Shown piece by piece: positions 18,374-24,153 of a DNA stretch of 24,153 bases. The DNA is from Chara braunii (taxonomy: Eukaryota; Streptophyta; Charophyceae; Charales; Characeae): the NCBI GenBank assembly GCA_003427395.1, contig BFEA01000133.1, positions 1,354,877 to 1,379,029 on the forward strand, in the 5' to 3' direction. The notes below the pieces were generated by a model. It worked only from the letters and a program-made list of their open reading frames with translations. It was not told where the DNA came from and searched no databases. How positions within the stretch are numbered: the first letter of the stretch is position 1; every line of letters starts with the position of its first letter. Position numbers and translations under genes: made by a program.

Positions 18374-18537
18374 CTAGAGAGAGAGAGAGAGTTTGGGCGG
18401 AGGCCAAAGATTCCTACCTGCAGCGCCGTTGCTCCAGCTTCATCTTCGAGGTACCTGCAGCACAGCGCCAATATCACAGGTTAATATCTGGTTTGTAACA
18501 GAGAGAGAGAGAGAGAGTTTCTTCTTCTTCTTCTTCT
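18374..18537 (+). repeat. GA and CTT microsatellites in the LTR
   Basis: (GA)n followed by GTTT occurs near 18374-18392 and again at 18499-18520, the latter running into (TTC)n to 18537. GAGA runs occur in some plant promoters; a role here is inference. Confidence 0.8.
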
Positions 18538-19100
18538 CAGTCCACCATCTCTTCTCTCCCTCTCACTTCTGACTTCACTGCATCTGCAGACTATGAGAGA
18601 AGAGATACAGAGCTTGGTGACNTTTGATCCAGACTCGACTTTCGGGGGTTCAGACATGGCAATGAGGGACTATTTGGGATTGGTGACCAAGACTTGGTGT
18701 TAACAACATTCCCATCTTCCTCCCTCCTTTCGTCTGATCCTTATCTCTTCGTCTATGTATGTNTGGACCTGGCGCTTTCTTCCTGTGTGCAGCGCCAGGC
18801 TCCTTCACACTCGGTGATGNATACAATGCATGTTTAGTCTGAGTTCAAACATTGATTGGGCTAGTTAGTAGNACTCTAGCATTCTGCTTCGTTACTCTGG
18901 ACTACGTGAATGAGGTCAGTCCTGTCAGGTCAGTCTTTGTGTCAAAGTCTTCCCTGCACTCTTCAGCATCTTTATGTATGAATGAGAATGTACATTGCTT
19001 GTCGAGANTCTACTCGTACCGCATTGTCTATTCAGTCCTTTTCATCACATTGCAGATTCTCGNTTTNTTACGTACATTGCATATCTGTGCATGTAANAGT

Positions 19101-19112
19101 TGGTATCGGAGC
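19101..19112 (+). other. Primer binding site of element 2
   Basis: TGGTATCGGAGC lies two bases after the LTR end. It matches the plant initiator-Met tRNA complement TGGTATCAGAGC except for one A to G. Element 1 has the same G. Confidence 0.85.
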
Positions 19113-20051
19113 TTTTGCACGTGAATCAGGACGATCTGATCTGACACGTGTGCGGGGATCAAAAAGCTAGTTAGTCTTTATTGCTTGATTAGAACATACT
19201 AGTTAGACCCCAAGATCACGATTTTGACCTCACTACCAAAAATCAATTTTTTTTTTTTTTTTTCTTGGATTTTATTTTCTCGCTATTCTGTGGTGGAAAA
19301 TCGCAAAATCGCAACATCTGAAATTCCCATTTTCGTTTTCTTTCTGAAAATTCGATATTTCGTTGTTGAAAATCCGGAATATATTTCTTTTTGAAAGTTT
19401 CGATTTCCTGTTGCATTTCCCGTTACTTAGAACTTCAGAATATCTTCTTTTATGAAATTTGTTTTTTTTGAAAACGGTACGGGAAATCCCTCCTGCACGT
19501 ATTATTTTCCAAACTACGAATATTCCCATCGGAATAAATCCGAATACTTGTCATTTCTGTTCAGATAATTTTTTTCGCAGTTCTTGGATTCTGTCAGTGG
19601 TTCTATAATCCGGTTGCAGTCCAAAGTCGAAAATTTTTGCTTTCAGTGATCATTCGAACTTCAAGGGAGGTTGGGAGACCTACGAACTTGCAAAAATCGG
19701 GATTTTTATTTTCTCGAAAATGTTTTTTGCAAAGTTCAAACTTTTCTACGTTGATTAGTGGCTCCTTATCTAAGTGTGAATTGGGTGATTATCCCACCCA
19801 CCCCTCCCCACCTATGATGTTGCCATCTCTCGCTTTGACGTTTCTGTTTGTATCCGGGTACCCCCTGCGGCGGCATTGGTAAGTTGCCACGTCAGCAGGC
19901 TATGTCACACGTACGTCAGCAGGCCACGTCAGCAGGCTACGTCAGCAGGACACGACAGCAGGACACGTCAGCATTGCCACGTCAGCAGCAAGGGATACCA
20001 CGTCAGCAGGCACCGGTCTGCTCTATGCTGTTGCGTTCACAAACAGCAGTC
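19113..20051 (+). other. Untranslated leader of element 2
   Basis: About 940 bp between primer site and the gag ATG. It is A/T-rich at first, with a T18 run at about 19246-19263 and GAAAATTCG-like words, and ends in the ACGTCAGCA array. An open frame extends upstream of gag from 19848, but its N-terminus only translates the array, so the leader is treated as non-coding. Confidence 0.6.
19889..20010 (+). repeat. ACGTCAGCA tandem array before gag
   Basis: ACGTCAGCA occurs seven times, plus one variant ACGACAGCA, between 19889 and 20008, spaced 10-24 bp apart and mostly as CCACGTCAGCAGG. The reverse reads TGACGT(GG), the core bound by plant bZIP/TGA factors (established). It ends 42 bp before the gag start. 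Whether it binds anything is inference. Confidence 0.85.
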
Positions 20052-21554
20052 ATGGACCAGAAGGCCGGGGAAACAGACGAGGCCTATCAGGCCCGCATGT
20101 TAGCCTGGAGTACCGAGACAAAGAAGCGGGCAGATGACGCTGCCGCAACAACAAAAAAAAGGGCAGAGGATGTCGAGCAAGAACGTCTGCTGGCGGTTGA
20201 ACAACAACGCCAACATGACGAGGCAGCAGCAAGGGCTGCCGATGAAGAAAGAACACAGCGTCGTGAGAAGATATTCACCGGAGAGCGGGCATTACTTACC
20301 ATGGCAGCAGAATGGCGAACCGAGGCCGAGAATAACCAGTTGGAGGATAGCGCAAACAAGATAGTGCTCCTCCTCTCGAATCTCACGGATCTCCTGGCAA
20401 CCTGCATTACACAGCAGGCATAGATCCTTGGCCTCGACAGATTGCTAGCTCACCTCCAAGACCGTTTTCAGCGGTTGGAGCAGCGACCAGTCGCCGCCGC
20501 CGACACAGGCTCGTCCAATACTGCCGACCGCCTCAGTGCCTTGGAGATGCACGTCGGCTCACTCCAGGATGGCGCACAGTTAAAGCTCACCGCGACGCAA
20601 CAGTTGCAGCAGCGGGTCTGTACCACAGCCACTACCTCGAGTTCGGAGCCGCGCGAGTCAACTCCAAAGTTTGACGGGCAGGAGATCTTCTGCGACGCCA
20701 TGAAGACAGATCCGATTCCATGGTTTCGCAAGTTCGAGCTCACGCTGCAGCTCCACAATGTCAAGGAACATAAGCATCACGCCTACTTGTACTCTCGCTC
20801 AGGGGGCGCGTGTCAGGCTTGGTTGGACAACTTGTTGTCCAAGTACGGAGTGGTAGCTAACGACTTGCACACCAAGATCACCTGGGATGATCTGAAGGCG
20901 GCGTGGCACAAGCGGTTCCAGGTGGAGCCGCCATAGATCAAAGCCATGGACAAGCTCATGGTCTTCGAGCAAGGCACGCTGCCGAGTACGGACTGGATCG
21001 CCGAGTACCAACGCTTGACGTCAGTCCCAGACATCCAGATGGGCTTCAAGGCCATCCGCCACTACTTCATCTCAAGGTCATGTCCGACATTGAGCAATGC
21101 CTTGACGCATGTCGAGGGCACCTTGACGACGACGACATAATTATTTGACAAGGCTGCGCAGATCATCGTCACGAACAAGGAGGCCGAGAACCTCCATTCA
21201 TCTGCGTCAGGCCTGAGCAAGGACCAGCATCAGCCAAGAGTGGTCGTGGTCGCAGCGGCAGCGCTGTTAGACCAAACCAGCGAGGCTGCATCTGCTAGTG
21301 AAGGAGACAGATTTGCAGCCGCCCGGGAAGGTGGCCGCGCCGGCAGAGGCCGAGGGCGCGGCAAGACGAAGACACACACCGTTTCTAGCCCCGGGCCCGG
21401 TGCAGCAGCTCAGACAGGCCCATGGACCCCGTATGGCATCTCCAAGTCCGCATACAAGGCGCGCGAGAGATTCCACTATTGCCTTTGGTGCAACAACAAT
21501 CTTCATCAGACGCAGGTTTGCCCATTGAAAGGCAAGGGTAGACAGGGAAACTGA
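20052..21554 (+). pseudogene. gag: gag of element 2, three in-frame stops
   Basis: Gag packages the element RNA. The ATG at 20052 begins a 500-codon frame. Residues ~1-120 are Ala/Glu/Arg/Gln-rich and coiled-coil-like (QARMLAWSTETKKRAD). Residues ~210-330 match the retrotransposon Gag capsid-type domain (DPIPWFRKFELTLQL, AWHKRFQ). A CCHC knuckle CLWCNNNLHQTQVC lies near the C-terminus (21482-21523). The frame holds TAG at 20421-20423, TAG at 20934-20936 and TAA at 21138-21140, yet no frameshift: the reading frame continues in phase across all three. The first two could be CAG to TAG changes. It ends at TGA 21552-21554, overlapping pol. The upstream frame from 19848 is not used as the start because it only translates the repeat array. 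Confidence 0.85.
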
Positions 21555-24153
21555 GCACCGCCGAGAGTGACGCGACGACACTCTCGACGCCTTCGGAACT
21601 GGTTTCTTTGCGAGTGACCAGCCTTCATTCCGAGACGCACGCGAAAGTCGACAGTCCTCCGCTTCTATTTTCTTTTGAGGACTATGCTGCCCGGTTCGTT
21701 CCAACGGTGGGTACTCAAGCTCAAGGAAAAGGAGTGTGTGCGGTTTCTTCTCCGTCCGGCAACAGCGACAGATCGTCTTCAAGTGGTTCGTCACGGGATT
21801 CGGCGCGCGAGTTCAATGTAGAGGCATTGGACCCGCTCACGTCTGGGGACTTTGCATGGCTTCCTCTCCTGACCATAGGCTGTTTGCCGGGACCGCAATG
21901 CGCAGCACTTAGCGCTAAGCTTCACACTTACCTATCCTTCTATGCACCACCAACTTCGCCGACGGATGACGAAGTCGAGGTGGGGGACATCCTGGCATAT
22001 ATTACCAAGGTGGCCCGCGAGTTTCGCACGCAGCGGTACGATGACAACAACGCACCGCTCATGTATGTCCGCATTCAGGTTGGGCAAGCGTCCTACAGCG
22101 CTTTGCTGGATAACGGCGCGTCTCGCAACTTCATGAGCCAGTCTTTTATGCAAAGAGCTGGCCTTGGCGCACAAGTTCGGAGGAAGGCAAACCCGACGGC
22201 GATCAAGTTGGCGGATGGTAAGACGCAACAACTTCTCGACCGTTACATCGAGGTCGTACCGGTCTACTTCGCACCTCATGCATGCGAACCGGTAACAATC
22301 GATATTCTCGACACGGACTTCGACATTATTCTGGGAATGCCTTGGCTCGCAAGTGCGGATCACACGGTCAACTTCCATCGGCGGACTCTTAGCGTTCGCG
22401 ACGCCTTCGGCGCGGAAGTGGCGTGTACTATTCCTCTACCGCACTCTTCGATCCGGTGCCAAGTAGTGACGGCCAAATCATTCCGGGCGACTTGCACTTA
22501 CGAGCAGCCTGAGGAAATCGGCCAATGTTTCCTACGGACCGTCGCGGTAGCCGACTCTTCACCCACGGACTTGTCTTCGGACCCCCGTGTAGTACGGTTG
22601 CTGGACGAGTTCACCGACATCTTCGAGTCACCTACCGGTGTGGTGCCGGGTCGTCAGATCTCTCACGAGATCATTCTTGAGGCCGGTGTCGTGCCGCCGA
22701 AAGGTTGCATCTATCGGATGAGCGAGGAGGTGCTTGAGGTCCTCGCGCACAACTCGATGATTTGTTGGCCAAGGGCTGGATCCGCCCGAGTAGCTCCCCA
22801 TATGGAGCACCAGTTCTCTTCGTCAGGACGAAGAACAAGGATCTACGATTATGTATCGACTACCGCAAGCTCAACGCACAAACCGTCAGGAATGCGGGGC
22901 CTCTCCCTCGCATCGACGATCTTCTCGAGCGGCTGGGCGACGCAGAGTATTTTTCCAAGTTGGATTTGAAATCGGGATATCATCAAATCTCGATCCAGCC
23001 GAACGATCGCTACAAGACCGCGTTCAAGACGCGATACGGGCATTTTGAGTGGGTGGTCATGCCTTTTGGCCTCACCAATGCCCCGACGACATTCCAGGTG
23101 GCAATGACCAATGAGTTCCGTGCAATGTTGGACCGGTTCGTGCTGGTCTACTTAGACGATATACTCGTTTATAGCCGGACATTGGAGGATCATCTTGGAC
23201 ATCTTCGACAAGTGTTGGAGACGCTCCGCCGTGGCAAGTGTGAATTTGTCCGGCAAGAGCTGAAATACTTGGGCCATTTTGTCACACCGGAGGGCATCAG
23301 TCCGCTATCAGACAAGATTCAGACCGTCCAAGAGTGGCCGGAGCCTCGGAACGTCACGGATGTCCGCTCGTTCCTCGGTCTTACCGGCTACTATCAGCGC
23401 TTCATCAAAGGCTACTCCAAGATCGCGGCCCACTTGAACAAACTTCAGTGCGAGGATCGGCCGTTTGACTTCGGAGAGGAGACGCGAGGATCATTCTTCG
23501 CTCTCAAAGCCGCGCTATTGTCTGCGGAGGTCTTGCAAATTTACGACCCGCTCCGCCTACGCTTGTCACTACGGATGCGTCAGGCTATGGCATTGGTGCA
23601 GTCCTCGAGCAACATGATGGTGTGGACTGGCCCCGGCCGAGTACTTCAGCAAGAAAGGGCCCCTCGTGCATTCCATTGACGATGCACGCAAGAAGGAGCT
23701 CCTCGCCTTCGTCCACGCACTCAAGCGTAGGTGGCACTTCCTCCTTGGTCGAAGCCAATTTCGCTGGGTAACAGACAACAATCCGTTGGTCTTCTACAAG
23801 ACCCAAGACACCGTCAACAGCACCATCGCTCGATGGATGACTTTCATCGACCAGTTCGACTTCTTTCCCGATCACATTCCCGGGAAGTCGAACCGTTTTG
23901 CGGATGCTCTTTCACGGCGTCCGGATCACTGTACCGCGGTCTACTCAACATTCGAGATCGACGACGACCTGCGGAACAGCTTCATCCGCGGCTACCAAGC
24001 CGACCCCGATTTTCGCGACAAGTACGCGAATTACTCCTCTCCGAACCCGGCTCCTTCCCACTACCGGATCCAAGAGGGGTACTTGCTTGTCCACACGCGG
24101 GGGAAGGACCTTCTTTGCATACCGAGTGATCCTCACTTGCGTACACGGCTTCT
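21542..24153 (+). pseudogene. pol: pol of element 2 (protease, RT, RNase H, integrase start), 3' cut
   Basis: The polyprotein makes and integrates the cDNA. There is no ATG needed: the frame opens at 21542 inside the end of gag. The protease has LLDNGAS (Asp codon 22109-22111) and ILGMPWL (22328-22348). The RT has [51 protein letters not shown] and an intact YLDD at 23149-23160. RNase H shows TTDASGYGIGAVL (from ~23571), then KKELLAFVHALKR, VTDNNPL and FADALSRRPDH (~23900-23930). A pre-integrase segment runs to the window end. Three 1-nt frameshifts at about 22741-22747, 23551-23559 and 23625-23633 all shift the frame the same way, as single-base deletions would, so the third restores the original phase. 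With them this copy cannot make a full enzyme. Confidence 0.88.
21545..21586 (+). promoter_or_regulatory. -1 programmed ribosomal frameshift signal at gag/pol
   Basis: The slippery heptamer GGGAAAC lies at 21545-21551. In the gag phase it reads G GGA AAC and is followed at once by the gag stop TGA. Slipping back one base enters the pol frame, which is open from 21542 for about 400 codons. Ten bases after the heptamer, CGAGAGTG (21562-21569) and CACTCTCG (21579-21586) form a perfect 8-bp stem with a 9-nt loop. The X XXY YYZ pattern plus a downstream stem is the standard -1 frameshift module (established knowledge). The 10-nt spacer is slightly longer than usual. Confidence 0.75.

Larger units (their letters stand above)
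17768..19098 (+). repeat. 5' LTR of element 2, 1331 bp
   Basis: It begins TGTTACATGCA and ends TGCATGTAANA. If the N at 19097 is C, the two ends are perfect 11-bp inverted repeats with canonical TG...CA. The primer site follows after two bases. Inside: a hairpin cluster (17837-18079), three copies of TGTAGTCTYCAG (18237, 18305, 18337), two GA runs (about 18374 and 18499) and a CTT run (18523-18537). Eight Ns fall at 18622, 18763, 18820, 18872, 19008, 19063, 19067 and 19097. The 1331-bp length is ordinary for plant-type Ty3/gypsy. Confidence 0.85.
17768..24153 (+). mobile_element. Ty3/gypsy LTR retrotransposon (element 2), cut by window end
   Basis: 5' LTR (17768-19098), primer site (19101-19112), a 940-bp leader, gag (20052-21554) and pol (from 21542), in the order protease, reverse transcriptase, RNase H and start of the integrase region. 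The 3' part and 3' LTR lie beyond the window. It is much better preserved than element 1: RT and protease motifs are intact. Gag nevertheless has three in-frame stops and pol three 1-nt frameshifts, so this copy is probably inactive. CAGGA (17763-17767) precedes the LTR and is the likely target-site copy to look for downstream. Confidence 0.9.

Noticed and set aside
19848-20051. Upstream extension of the element 2 gag frame
   Set aside because: The extension only translates the ACGTCAGCA array (repeated RQQ and SAG residues). The ATG at 20052 begins the recognisable Gag-like N-terminus.

Overview
This is eukaryotic intergenic DNA, packed with repeats. I find no host protein-coding gene, no rRNA gene and no intact tRNA gene. 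The two retrotransposons have a coiled-coil, Glu/Lys- or Ala/Glu-rich Gag N-terminus and a plant-type initiator-Met tRNA primer site. That, plus Tourist-like MITEs with TTA/TAA target duplications, suggests a streptophyte. From memory the Gag style is closest to the charophyte alga Chara (inference, moderate confidence). Eight isolated N bases show that this is an assembled draft genome.

Layout. 1-3690: decayed repeats, including a 70-bp direct repeat, one copy of a retroposon-like core and a 1.3-kb block almost lacking T on the + strand. 3695-5426: three foldback MITEs of the PIF/Harbinger (Tourist) type with related termini; the first two abut and share one TTA. 5427-6857: a T28 tract, a second copy of the retroposon core and a 181-bp foldback. 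6858-7409: a tRNA-derived SINE on the - strand with a perfect 12-bp target duplication. 7422-8910: low-complexity sequence, a 65-bp tandem repeat and one unit of a ~210-bp satellite-like repeat. 8911-16273 or further: an old Ty3/gypsy element on the - strand, inserted into that satellite-like repeat. Its LTRs are about 11% diverged by eye, several catalytic residues are lost, and its integrase end is cut by a retroposon-like insert. 16274-16904: unassigned, with a possible tRNA-like promoter. 16905-17530: three more satellite units. 17768 to the window end: a younger Ty3/gypsy element on the + strand, with a 1331-bp LTR, primer site, gag with three in-frame stops, and pol cut by the window edge with three 1-nt frameshifts.

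How the parts work together. Nothing here serves the host in an obvious way; the window is a stack of transposon insertions. The most notable feature is the gag/pol junction of the + strand element. A GGGAAAC heptamer in the correct phase lies directly before the gag TGA and is followed by a perfect 8-bp stem-loop, with pol open in the -1 frame. This is a textbook -1 programmed frameshift signal. Other notable points are the MITE trio, each member with its own high-copy subterminal heptamer, a run of perfect hairpins in the LTR, and a shared primer-site variant in both retrotransposons.
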